Shown here: positions 23,761-31,238 of the stretch, piece after piece
How positions within the stretch are numbered: the stretch's first letter is position 1
How the letters are laid out: the number at the start of each line of letters is the position of its first letter
Assembly (NCBI RefSeq): GCF_029945925.1
Contig: NZ_JAQSDN010000015.1
Coordinates: 1 to 34,606, forward strand
Length of the DNA stretch: 34,606 nucleotides
Source of the DNA: Polaromonas sp.
GTDB lineage: Bacteria > Pseudomonadota > Gammaproteobacteria > Burkholderiales > Burkholderiaceae_C
Reading direction: 5' to 3'
Made by a program: the position numbers and the translations under genes
The notes under the pieces: model-generated
Databases searched by the model: none
What the model saw: the letters and a program-made list of their open reading frames with translations, nothing else
Told to the model about the DNA's origin: nothing

Positions 23761-24738
23761 TCACATCAGCAGGTGCTCGCCTGCGTTGTCACCGCCCAGG
23801 ATGACGTAGTTGACCTTGCGGATGTCCATCAGCCGGGTGCCGCCTGAATAACTGATGGCGCTCTGCACGTCTTCCTCCATCTCGCGCAGCGTGTCGGCCA
23901 AAGAGCCCTTGACCGGCTCGAGGATGCGTTTTCCCTCGACGTGTTTGTACTCGCCCTTGTTGAAGTCCGAGGCGCTGCCGTAATACTCCTTGAAGAGCCG
24001 GCCATCGACCTCGACGGTTTTGCCGGGGCTTTCTTCCAGGCCGGCCAGCATGGAACCGATCATCACCATGGTGGCGCCGAAACGGATGGACTTGGCGATG
24101 TCGCCGTGTTCGCGGATGCCGCCGTCGGCAATGATGGGTTTGGTCGCCACGCGCGCGCACCACTTGAGCGCCGACAGCTGCCAGCCGCCGGTGCCAAAAC
24201 CGGTTTTCATCTTGGTGATGCAGACCTTGCCGGGGCCGATGCCGACCTTGGTGGCGTCCGCGCCCCAGTTCTCCAGGTCAATCACCGCTTCGGGCGTGGC
24301 CACGTTCCCGGCAATCACAAACGATGCGGGCAGCTTTTCTTTCAGATAAGCCACCATGCGCTGCACCGTGTCGGCGTGGCCATGGGCGATGTCGATGGTG
24401 ATGTAGTCGGGCGCCAGGCCCTCGGCCACCAGCTGGTTCACCGTGTCGTAGTCGGCTTGTTTGACGCCCAGCGAGATCGATGCGTAAAGGCCCCGCGCCG
24501 CCATGCTTCTGACAAACGCGAGGTTGTCCAGGTCGAAGCGGTGCATCACGTAGAAATAGCCGTTTTTCGCCATCCACACGCTGATCGATTCGTCGATCAC
24601 CGTCTTCATGTTGGCCGGCACCACCGGGATGCGAAAGCGCCGGTTGCCCAGCGTGACGCCGGCGTCGCATTCGGAGCGGCTTTCCACGCGGCATTTGCGC
24701 GGCAGCAGCAGGACGTTGTCGTAGTCGAAGATTTCCAT
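23761..24738 (-). CDS. guaC: GMP reductase (IMPDH/GMPR family)
   Basis: A 325-residue TIM-barrel enzyme without CBS domains, the size of bacterial GuaC rather than IMP dehydrogenase. [19 protein letters not shown] contains the catalytic Cys173 loop. [20 protein letters not shown] and [15 protein letters not shown] form the phosphate-binding turn, and [20 protein letters not shown] matches the GMPR flap. It converts GMP to IMP with NADPH and ammonia release. It starts at ATG 24738. The gene converges on the hydrolase with only 4 bp between stop codons, and a terminator-shaped hairpin (24812-24842) lies in its upstream region on the same strand. Confidence 0.93.
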   Translation of the reverse strand: MEIFDYDNVLLLPRKCRVESRSECDAGVTLGNRRFRIPVVPANMKTVIDESISVWMAKNGYFYVMHRFDLDNLAFVRSMAARGLYASISLGVKQADYDTVNQLVAEGLAPDYITIDIAHGHADTVQRMVAYLKEKLPASFVIAGNVATPEAVIDLENWGADATKVGIGPGKVCITKMKTGFGTGGWQLSALKWCARVATKPIIADGGIREHGDIAKSIRFGATMVMIGSMLAGLEESPGKTVEVDGRLFKEYYGSASDFNKGEYKHVEGKRILEPVKGSLADTLREMEEDVQSAISYSGGTRLMDIRKVNYVILGGDNAGEHLLM

Positions 24739-24811
24739 GGATTCCAGGCTCCTGAATTAAAAACAGAAGGCACTTGGATTGGACCGGCTTGCCCGCAAGG
24801 TCTGCGGAAAC

Positions 24812-24842
24812 AAAAAACCGGGCGCAATTGCTTGGGCCCGGT
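24812..24842 (-). terminator. Terminator-like hairpin between the CxxC gene and guaC (minus strand)
   Basis: On the minus strand ACCGGGC, a 12-base loop, GCCCGGT, then a T-run of six. It follows the CxxC exported-protein gene by about 77 nt and precedes guaC by about 75 nt. It probably ends the upstream transcript; an attenuator role for guaC is possible. Confidence 0.7.
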
Positions 24843-24887
24843 GATTGATTCTAGGCGCTTGTCCGGGGGGCGAGGCGTTGCAGCGGC

Positions 24888-24930
24888 GTATAGCCCTTAT
24901 ATGCCCAGGCAGATGGCTTTATTTGACGGC
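24888..24930 (+). repeat. ATAGC-family short repeat, copy E (at the CxxC gene stop)
   Basis: GTATAGC, CCTTATATGCCC, AGGC, then GGCTTTATTTGACGG. The tail matches copy B (GCCGATTTGACC) and the shared GGC-TTT ending. It overlaps the stop codon of the exported CxxC protein gene at 24919-24921. Confidence 0.45.
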
Positions 24931-25635
24931 GCAGCGTGATTGCGCCGCCGCGACGATGCGCCCACTGGCATCCTGCACCCAGCCGATGACCCTCAGCCGG
25001 TCGGTGTTCGTGCCCGCCGGGACATCCATGGAGCGCGACTCAATGAATCGAAAATGCTCCTGTTTTGATAGCTGATTGCGCCCATCCCACTGGGTCTGGA
25101 GCAGGTTTCGCACAAGATTGCGCGGCACCGGCGAACCTTCGGTGCCGACCGGGAGTGTTTCCACCAGTGCCAGCCAGCCGGTCCAGGGCTGGCCGGCGGC
25201 CCTGTTTGCCGTCCCCCTGAACGCGATGGACGCGCCGATGTAGCTGGAAACCGGCAGGCCGTGCGCCACACGCAGCGCGCCCGCTCGGCCTTGCACCGGT
25301 GTCCTGAGGGTCAGGCTGCCTGCCGGCGGCGCCGTGGCCAGCGCCTGCAGCCGCTTGAGTGCATCACGCGTGGCCACCGCAGACAGCGGGGCGTCCTCAC
25401 CCTGGCCGCCGGGCAGGACCCAGTCCAGCGCCACCGCAGCGCGGGCGGCGGGCGGGGTGGCCGGGTCGGTCCAGCAGGTGGCGCAGTCGGCATTGATGAA
25501 ACGCTCCACCAGGACCGCCGGGCGCTGCTGGCCGTCGCTGGCGCAAAACGACTGCGCCACGGCAGGCTGGGCCAGGCCTGCGGCCAGCAGAAGGGCCGAT
25601 AAAACGGTTACTCGGGTGGCAAGGGGATCTGGCAT
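24919..25635 (-). CDS. Exported protein with CxxC motif, function unknown
   Basis: I do not recognise this 238-residue protein. ATG 25635 gives a clean Sec signal peptide (VTVLSALLLAAGLAQPAVA, cut near residue 27). The mature part has VERFINADCATCW with C51-x-x-C54, a placement like thioredoxin-fold proteins (distantly DUF1223-like), plus C31 and C235, which could form a disulphide. It ends in a beta-rich domain (SRSMDVPAGTNTDRLRVIGWVQD). It would be periplasmic. Its start is 23 bp from the divergent helicase gene. No ribosome site is visible. Two ATAGC-family repeats overlap it: copy F over residues 186-194 and copy E at the stop. Confidence 0.7.
   Translation of the reverse strand: MPDPLATRVTVLSALLLAAGLAQPAVAQSFCASDGQQRPAVLVERFINADCATCWTDPATPPAARAAVALDWVLPGGQGEDAPLSAVATRDALKRLQALATAPPAGSLTLRTPVQGRAGALRVAHGLPVSSYIGASIAFRGTANRAAGQPWTGWLALVETLPVGTEGSPVPRNLVRNLLQTQWDGRNQLSKQEHFRFIESRSMDVPAGTNTDRLRVIGWVQDASGRIVAAAQSRCAVK
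25055..25107 (+). repeat. ATAGC-family short repeat, copy F (inside the CxxC gene)
   Basis: TGCTCCTGTTTTGATAGCT then GATTGCGC and CTGGGTCTGGAGCAGG. The first 27 bases match copy D with two differences, but in this gene the sequence is read one base out of phase with copy D and encodes R-N-Q-L-S-K-Q-E-H. Confidence 0.7.
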
Positions 25636-25658
25636 CGGAGGCTTTCTACAATGGGGAG

Positions 25659-28094
25659 ATGTTTTCAGAAGTCGTCCCAAGCTCCCCACTCTTGCAGAAT
25701 CTTAATCCGGAGCAACTCGCAGCCGTGACGCTGCCCAACACACACGCGCTGATCCTGGCCGGCGCCGGTTCCGGCAAGACGCGTGTGCTGACCACCCGCA
25801 TCGCCTGGCTGCTGCAGACCGGCCAGGTGTCGCCCGGCGGCATCCTGGCCGTGACCTTCACCAACAAGGCGGCCAAGGAGATGCTGACGCGCCTGTCGGC
25901 CATGCTGCCGGTCAATGTGCGCGGCATGTGGATAGGCACCTTCCACGGCCTGTGCAACCGCTTCCTGCGCGCGCACTACAAGCTGGCGAATCTGCCCTCG
26001 ACTTTCCAGATCCTGGACACGCAGGACCAGCTCTCGGCGATCAAGCGCCTGTGCAAGCAGTTCAACATCGACGACGAACGTTTTCCGCCCAAGCAGCTGA
26101 TGTGGTTCATCGCCGGCTGCAAGGAAGACGGGCAGCGCGCCAAGGATGTGGTGGTGCGCGACGAGGAGACGCGCAAGAAGGCCGAGATCTACGCGCTCTA
26201 TGAAGAGCAGTGCCAGCGCGAAGGCGTGGTCGATTTCGGCGAGCTGATGCTGCGCAGCTACGAGTTGCTGCGCGACAACGCGCCGGTGCGCGAGCACTAT
26301 CAGCGGCGTTTCCGGCACATCCTGATCGACGAGTTCCAGGACACCAACAAGCTGCAGTACGCCTGGATCAAGATGCTGGCCGGCCAGGGCGACGATGCCG
26401 CCCCCGGTGCCATGCCGGGCGGCTCGGTGATCGCGGTCGGTGACGACGACCAGAGCATTTACGCCTTTCGCGGCGCACGCGTCGGCAACATGGCCGACTT
26501 CGTGCGCGAGTTCCATGTGCAGCACCAGATCAAGCTGGAGCGCAATTACCGCAGCTTCGGCAACATCCTCGATTCGGCCAACGAGCTGATCAGCCACAAC
26601 AGCAAGCGCCTCGGAAAAAACCTGCGCACCGAGGCCGGCCCCGGCGAACCGGTGCGCGTTTTTGAAGCCACGTCCGACTTTGCCGAAGCGCAGTGGTTTG
26701 TTGATGAGGTGCGTGAGCTGGTGCGGGGCGGCATGGCACGCAAGGAGATTGCGCTGCTCTACCGCAGCAATGCGCAAAGCCGGGTCATGGAAACCGCGCT
26801 GTTCAACAACGGCATTCCCTACCGCGTCTACGGCGGCCTGCGCTTTTTCGAGCGCGCCGAGATCAAACACGCGCTGGCCTATTTGCGTCTGATCGAGAAC
26901 CCGAACGACGACACCAGCTTCATGCGTGTGGTCAACTTCCCGCCGCGCGGCATTGGCGCCCGCAGCATCGAGCAGTTGCAGGACATCGCACGCAGCTCCG
27001 GCTGCTCGCTGCATGACGCGGTCAGCGCCGTGCCCGGCAAGGCCGGTGCCAACCTCGGGGCCTTTGTCGCCAAACTCGACGTGTTGCGTGAACAGACGCC
27101 GGGGCTGAGCCTGCGCGAAATCATTGAGCTGGTGCTGCAGCACAGCGGGCTCGAAGAGCATTACAAGCTCGAGAAAGAAGGCCAGGACCGGCTGGAGAAT
27201 CTGGGCGAGCTGGTCAACGCCGCCGAGTCCTTCGTCAGCATGGAAGGTTTCGGGCGCGATGCGGTGGCCTTGCCGGTTGATGAACTCGGTGTGCCCTTGT
27301 CGCAGTCGCCGGCCAGCCAGGGTCTCGATCCCTCGGCACCGCTGGGTGACGAGCCGCTGCCGGAACTGCTGGCGCCCGACCAGGAAACCGGTGAGACCCT
27401 GTCGCCACTGGCTGCCTTCCTGACGCATGCCGCGCTGGAGTCGGGCGACAACCAGGCGCAGGCCGGCCAGGATGCGGTGCAGCTGATGACCGTGCATTCC
27501 TCCAAGGGCCTGGAGTTCGACTGCGTGTTCATCTCCGGCCTGGAAGACGGCATCTTCCCGCATGAAAATTCCCTGAGCGACGCCGGCGGCATTGAAGAAG
27601 AGCGCCGTCTGATGTACGTGGCCATCACGCGCGCCCGCCAGCGCCTGTACCTGAGCCATTCGCAGACCCGCATGCTGCACGGCCAGACCCGCTACAACCT
27701 GAAAAGCCGTTTCTTCGACGAGCTGCCGGAGGCGGCGCTCAAATGGATCACGCCGAAAAACCAGGGCTTTTCGTCGGCCTACGGCGGCGGCAGCGGCGCC
27801 TGGGGTGCTACGAATTCAGGAGCTGGTGGCGTCCGTGGTGATTGGGCCAAGGCCGCTTTTGCTTCAAAAAATCAGGGCGGGGACCGGTTTCCCAACCCGG
27901 CGGTGCCGGTGCAGCGCGATGCGCCGGCGCACGGGCTGAAAAACGGCATGAACGTGTTTCACAACAAGTTCGGTGAAGGCAAGGTCATGATGCTCGAAGG
28001 CAGCGGCGACGATGCCCGGGCGCAGATCAACTTCACGCGGCATGGCGTGAAGTGGCTGGCCCTGAGCGTCGCCAAGCTGACCCCGGTGGAGTGA
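25659..28094 (+). CDS. uvrD: UvrD/PcrA/Rep family ATP-dependent DNA helicase
   Basis: An 811-residue superfamily 1A 3'-5' helicase. Motifs: AGAGSGKT (34-41), TFTNKAAKEM, GTFHGLCNRFL, DEFQDTN, VGDDDQSIYAFRGA, LERNYRS, VHSSKGLEFDCVF and EEERRLMYVAITRAR. A Gly/Ser-rich linker near residue 710-745 leads to a PcrA-type tudor-like end (VFHNKFGEGKVMMLEGSG). It should act in nucleotide excision and mismatch repair and in clearing stalled replication or transcription complexes. ATG 25659 is preceded by GGGGAGA. The linker contains an ATAGC-family repeat (27807-27862), so part of the linker may have come from repeat sequence. An extended hairpin repeat follows the stop. Confidence 0.95.
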   Translation: MFSEVVPSSPLLQNLNPEQLAAVTLPNTHALILAGAGSGKTRVLTTRIAWLLQTGQVSPGGILAVTFTNKAAKEMLTRLSAMLPVNVRGMWIGTFHGLCNRFLRAHYKLANLPSTFQILDTQDQLSAIKRLCKQFNIDDERFPPKQLMWFIAGCKEDGQRAKDVVVRDEETRKKAEIYALYEEQCQREGVVDFGELMLRSYELLRDNAPVREHYQRRFRHILIDEFQDTNKLQYAWIKMLAGQGDDAAPGAMPGGSVIAVGDDDQSIYAFRGARVGNMADFVREFHVQHQIKLERNYRSFGNILDSANELISHNSKRLGKNLRTEAGPGEPVRVFEATSDFAEAQWFVDEVRELVRGGMARKEIALLYRSNAQSRVMETALFNNGIPYRVYGGLRFFERAEIKHALAYLRLIENPNDDTSFMRVVNFPPRGIGARSIEQLQDIARSSGCSLHDAVSAVPGKAGANLGAFVAKLDVLREQTPGLSLREIIELVLQHSGLEEHYKLEKEGQDRLENLGELVNAAESFVSMEGFGRDAVALPVDELGVPLSQSPASQGLDPSAPLGDEPLPELLAPDQETGETLSPLAAFLTHAALESGDNQAQAGQDAVQLMTVHSSKGLEFDCVFISGLEDGIFPHENSLSDAGGIEEERRLMYVAITRARQRLYLSHSQTRMLHGQTRYNLKSRFFDELPEAALKWITPKNQGFSSAYGGGSGAWGATNSGAGGVRGDWAKAAFASKNQGGDRFPNPAVPVQRDAPAHGLKNGMNVFHNKFGEGKVMMLEGSGDDARAQINFTRHGVKWLALSVAKLTPVE
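27807..27862 (+). repeat. ATAGC-family short repeat, copy G (in the helicase linker)
   Basis: GCTACGAATTCAGGAGCTGG, TGGCG, then ATTGGGCCAAGGCCGCTTTTG. It has the same head-to-tail order as the other copies, with ATAG changed to AGGAG. It encodes part of the Gly/Ala/Ser-rich linker at about residues 717-735. Confidence 0.5.
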
Positions 28095-28097
28095 ATA

Positions 28098-28275
28098 GCC
28101 CCCACGGTCGTTCACTTCGTGTAACTCCCGCACCTTGCAGGCCGCCGCTCGCCAGAGGCTTCGCTTCTGATGCCTGTCCAAACCTGCTCAAGCAGGTTCG
28201 GAGCCGCAGGCACCAGCCCCAAAGGGGGCCGCTGCGCCTGCGGGCTGGCAAAGCCAGACCCGCGGCCCCGGCTTG
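28098..28275. repeat. GC-rich hairpin repeat, extended form (after uvrD)
   Basis: Same orientation and order as 8338-8514: GCCCCCACG, TTGCAGGCCGC, CTGTCCAAACCTGCTCAAGCAG, GGAGCCGCAGGC, then the stem CTGGC-AAA-GCCAG and CCGCGGCCCCGGC. The long shared middle blocks show the two loci are copies of one roughly 180-bp element. It fills the 205-bp gap between convergent genes. Confidence 0.8.
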
Positions 28276-28299
28276 TATGGGAGAGCTCTCAGAGCTACC

Positions 28300-29448
28300 C
28301 TATCGCAGCAGCTTGCCGTCGCGGCCGATCACGGTCACTTCGACAAACTTCGAGCCGACGCGGTTTTCCGGCGAGAAGCTCACCTTGAAACCGCCGGCGT
28401 CGTAGCTGTTCATTTTTTCGAGCTGGCTCATGATTTTGGCGCGGGTCGGGTCGGCGCCACTGCGGCGGATGGCTTCGACCAGGATCTTGGCTGCGATGAA
28501 GGACTCCATGCTGGCGTAGGAAACCACCTTGCCGGGCTGGTATTTGGCCATCAGGGTCTGGAATTCGCGCGCCACTGGTGCCAGCGTGGAGTAGGGGTAG
28601 GGCATGACCTGGGAGATGCCGATGCCGCGCGCGTTGTCCTCGCCGGCGTTTTTCAGCAGTTCCTTGAAGTTCACCACCGAGATGCTGAACAGTCTGGCCT
28701 TGCTGCCCTGGGCGCGCATCTTCTTGATGAAGGCTGCCGAAGCCCGGTTGACCGAGACCATGATGATGGCGTCGGGGTTGGCCGGGGCGATGGCGGCCAC
28801 GGCGGCATCGACTTCCTCCGGTTTGGTGCGGTCGTAACCGCCCTTGGCTACCACCGACATGCCCAGTTTCTGCAGCGCTGTTTCCGCGCCGGCCAGTCCG
28901 CTTTTGCCGAACGGGTCGTCCTGGTACATCACGGCAAAGCGGCGCAGGCCGATGGTGTGCAGGTGTTCCACCATGCGCGCGGTTTCGTCGGTATAGCTGG
29001 CGCGGATGTGGAAGATGTGCGGATTCATCGGCTCGCGCAGGTCCTGCGCGCCGGTGTAGGGCGCCAGCAGCGCGATGCCGGCGTCTTCGAGCACCTTGTT
29101 TTTGTTCAGCGCGAGCACGTTGCCGGTGCCGACAAAACCGAACAGCGCCAGCGGCTTGTCCTCGGCCAGCAGCTGCCGCGTCAGGGCCAGGGTCTGGTCC
29201 GGCTTGTAGCTGTCGTCCTTGAGCACGACGCGGATCTTGCGGCCGTAGATGCCGCCGTTGTCGTTGACCCAGGCGAAATAGGCCGCTCCGCCGGCCACGT
29301 ATTCGTTGCCGGTTCCGGCAATGGTGCCGGTCAGCGGCGCCACCTGCCCGATCACCAGGTCCTCCCGGCCCGGTGCGGCACGGGCCGAAAGCACGGTGGC
29401 GGCCAGGCTCAGCGCCAGCGCCAGGACATGAATTTTCTTGCTCGACAT
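28300..29448 (-). CDS. ABC transporter substrate-binding protein, branched-chain amino acid type (Peripla_BP_6)
   Basis: A 382-residue periplasmic binding protein. It has a Sec signal peptide (ALALSLAATVLSARA, residues 10-24) followed by the type 1 fold typical of LivK-like receptors: IGQVAPLTGTIAGTGNEY, a W-V-N-D-N-G-G-I-Y-G-R hinge, YQDDPFGKSG and PDAIIMVSV. No lipobox is seen. Ligands in the family include branched-chain amino acids, aromatic acids and amides. No permease or ATPase genes are adjacent, so it is an orphan receptor that may use a transporter encoded elsewhere. AGGAGA precedes ATG 29448. It is divergent from an IclR regulator, with matching palindromes in the control region. 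Confidence 0.9.
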   Translation of the reverse strand: MSSKKIHVLALALSLAATVLSARAAPGREDLVIGQVAPLTGTIAGTGNEYVAGGAAYFAWVNDNGGIYGRKIRVVLKDDSYKPDQTLALTRQLLAEDKPLALFGFVGTGNVLALNKNKVLEDAGIALLAPYTGAQDLREPMNPHIFHIRASYTDETARMVEHLHTIGLRRFAVMYQDDPFGKSGLAGAETALQKLGMSVVAKGGYDRTKPEEVDAAVAAIAPANPDAIIMVSVNRASAAFIKKMRAQGSKARLFSISVVNFKELLKNAGEDNARGIGISQVMPYPYSTLAPVAREFQTLMAKYQPGKVVSYASMESFIAAKILVEAIRRSGADPTRAKIMSQLEKMNSYDAGGFKVSFSPENRVGSKFVEVTVIGRDGKLLR

Positions 29449-29483
29449 GTGAAGTTCTCCTCGTTGCTGTTATGTTTTCATGG

Positions 29484-29498
29484 TTCTGCACTGCGGAA
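29484..29498. promoter_or_regulatory. Candidate IclR operator, site 1
   Basis: TTCTGCACTGCGGAA fits the palindrome TTCYGCA-N-TGCRGAA with 15-bp length, 35 bp from the binding-protein start. Its reverse complement matches site 2 at 13 of 15 bases. Confidence 0.65.
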
Positions 29499-29504
29499 CA
29501 TAGA

Positions 29505-29519
29505 GATTGCAATGCTGAA
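29505..29519. promoter_or_regulatory. Candidate IclR operator, degenerate site
   Basis: GATTGCAATGCTGAA keeps the GCA-N-TGC core and the right GAA. Its centre is 21 bp (two helical turns) from site 1, as for cooperative binding. Confidence 0.35.
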
Positions 29520-29617
29520 GGATTGTGTGACCCCAATGTCCGGGCGACGTTATGGAATTCCCGCATTCCATTGGTAATTTAGTCTCTCAAGTGACATGGC
29601 CTGATAAAATTCCCACA

Positions 29618-29632
29618 TTCCGCATTGCAGAA
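29618..29632. promoter_or_regulatory. Candidate IclR operator, site 2
   Basis: TTCCGCATTGCAGAA fits TTCYGCA-N-TGCRGAA and lies 4 bp before ATG 29637, where binding would block initiation of iclR. Confidence 0.65.
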
Positions 29633-29636
29633 CAAT

Positions 29637-30473
29637 ATGAAAAAAGTACTCACTTCAGAATATGCCGCTTCGGCCAAACCCGCTGCCGGGAACGTGAAGG
29701 AAGACCGGCATTTTGTGACCGCGCTGGCGCGCGGACTCGACGTGCTCAGTGCCTTCCGTTCGCGTGACCGCACCCTGGGCAACCAGGAACTGGCGCGCCG
29801 CTGCGGCCTGCCCAAGTCCACGATTTCACGATTGACCTACACGCTGACCAAACAGGGCTACCTCGAGCATGCCCAGGACGGCAGCGGCAATCCGGGCTAC
29901 CGGCTCGGCAGCGCGGTGCTGGCGCTGGGCAGCGCCATGCTGGCCCGCATGGACATGCGCCAACTGGCGCGGCCGATGATGCAGGAGCTGGCCGACAGTT
30001 CGCAGGCCATGGTCTCGCTGGGCATACGCGACCGCCTGAGCATGATTTATGTCGAGAACTGCCGCAGCGAATCGGCCCTCACGCTGAGCCTGGACGTCGG
30101 TTCACGCATTCCGCTGGCCAGCACGGCGATGGGGCGTGCCTACCTGGCCGGCTGCAGCGACAGCGAGCGCAGTGCGCTGATGGAACGCATCCGGGGCCAG
30201 GACGAGAAAAACTGGCCGCAGACCCGGGACGCGCTGGAACTGGCCCTGGCGCACTACCGCGAGCACGGCTGCTGCGCCTCGTTCGGCGAGTGGCAGAAAG
30301 ACGTCAATGCCATCGCCGCGGCTTTCCGGCCGGGGAGCGGGCGTTCGGTGATGGTGGTCAATTGCGGCGGGCCCGGTTTCAAGCTCTCGCCGCAATTCCT
30401 GATGAGCGAGGTGCGGCCGCAACTGGTGGCGCTGGTGCGCCGGCTGCAGAATGCTTCCGGCGATGCCTGGTGA
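29637..30473 (+). CDS. IclR family transcriptional regulator
   Basis: A 278-residue regulator. The N-terminal winged helix-turn-helix (about 28-90) has ALARGLDVLSAF, ELARRCGLPKSTISRLTYTL and GYLEHAQDGSGNPGYRLG. The C-terminal effector domain (about 100-270) includes IPLASTAMGRAYLAG, the usual IclR ligand-pocket strand. IclR proteins bind small aromatic or aliphatic acids. ATG 29637 is chosen over an upstream TTG at 29625 that falls inside an operator-like palindrome. It is divergent from the orphan substrate-binding protein and probably controls it and itself, hence perhaps one uptake substrate. Confidence 0.92.
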   Translation: MKKVLTSEYAASAKPAAGNVKEDRHFVTALARGLDVLSAFRSRDRTLGNQELARRCGLPKSTISRLTYTLTKQGYLEHAQDGSGNPGYRLGSAVLALGSAMLARMDMRQLARPMMQELADSSQAMVSLGIRDRLSMIYVENCRSESALTLSLDVGSRIPLASTAMGRAYLAGCSDSERSALMERIRGQDEKNWPQTRDALELALAHYREHGCCASFGEWQKDVNAIAAAFRPGSGRSVMVVNCGGPGFKLSPQFLMSEVRPQLVALVRRLQNASGDAW

Positions 30474-30518
30474 GGCTGGCTGGCAGCAGCGCCGGGCCGG
30501 TGGCTCAGGGGCTCCGGC

Positions 30519-31238
30519 TCAGTAGGTTATCTGGCCGCGGCCGTCCTTGACGCCTTTTCGGCCGGCGATCTGCCAGGCTGTGCGCTGATCCACCAGGCGG
30601 GCCAGAAATTCCAGCTCTTCGTCGGTGTGGTTCAGCGCCTGGGCGGGCGACAGGTAGCGCCCGTTGCGGGGTTCGGCATCGGCCCAGAACGACTGGTGGT
30701 ATTGCGCCTGGGACACCTGCTTGTCGTTGCCCGCGTCCAGGTCCACCGTGCCATAACAATTGCAGAAATAGTTGCGGTTGCCCTGGGCGGCAAAAATCTC
30801 GGCATACACACCGGTGCCGCGTATGCCGGCGGTCAGGGTCGGCATGACGATGGCGCGGTTCACGCCCTTGCCCCAGACACTGGCCACGGCCCCGGTCAGC
30901 AGGCGCAGCAGGCTGACCGCATGGAGCGTCGTGCCGCGTTCCACCGACAGCCGCGAGTTCTGGCGCACCTGGAAGGCCGAGTTGCCGATCGCAAACACGA
31001 GGTTGGCGCCCGGTCCGGTCTGGATCTCGTCGCCGGTCTGAATCGTGTGCTCCGGGCTCAGGCGGCTGCCGTTGAGGGTGGCGTCGCCGGTCAGTTGCAC
31101 GATGTTGCTGCGCTGCTGCGCCATCGCGGCCGGCAGGCCCCCCATGGCCACCCAGGCCGCGGCGGCCTTGAGCGCGTCACGCCTCTGGAACCACAAGATT
31201 TCCTTTTCTTGCCGGCCCTGCAACAGGTGCTGTGTCAT
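30519..31238 (-). CDS. FecR-domain protein with Tat signal
   Basis: A 239-residue protein. Residues 15-40 form a likely twin-arginine signal, QRRDALKAAAAWVAMGG followed by PAAMA. The middle is a FecR-type beta domain (GDEIQTGPGANLVFAIGNSAFQVR, then SRLSVERGTTLHAVSLLRLLTGAV and TAGIRGTGVYAEI), a fold otherwise found in anti-sigma regulators and in surface-associated proteins. CNCYG (around residue 165) gives two nearby cysteines. No sigma factor or TonB receptor is adjacent, so classic iron signalling is unlikely. The start overlaps the upstream membrane-protein stop by 4 bp, indicating coupling. Export by Tat suggests folding or cofactor loading before export. Confidence 0.8.
   Translation of the reverse strand: MTQHLLQGRQEKEILWFQRRDALKAAAAWVAMGGLPAAMAQQRSNIVQLTGDATLNGSRLSPEHTIQTGDEIQTGPGANLVFAIGNSAFQVRQNSRLSVERGTTLHAVSLLRLLTGAVASVWGKGVNRAIVMPTLTAGIRGTGVYAEIFAAQGNRNYFCNCYGTVDLDAGNDKQVSQAQYHQSFWADAEPRNGRYLSPAQALNHTDEELEFLARLVDQRTAWQIAGRKGVKDGRGQITY

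Noticed and set aside
25665..27680. A 671-codon open frame on the minus strand opposite the UvrD-like gene
   Set aside because: A shadow of the helicase gene: rich in His/Gln/Arg, no ribosome site and no recognisable domain.
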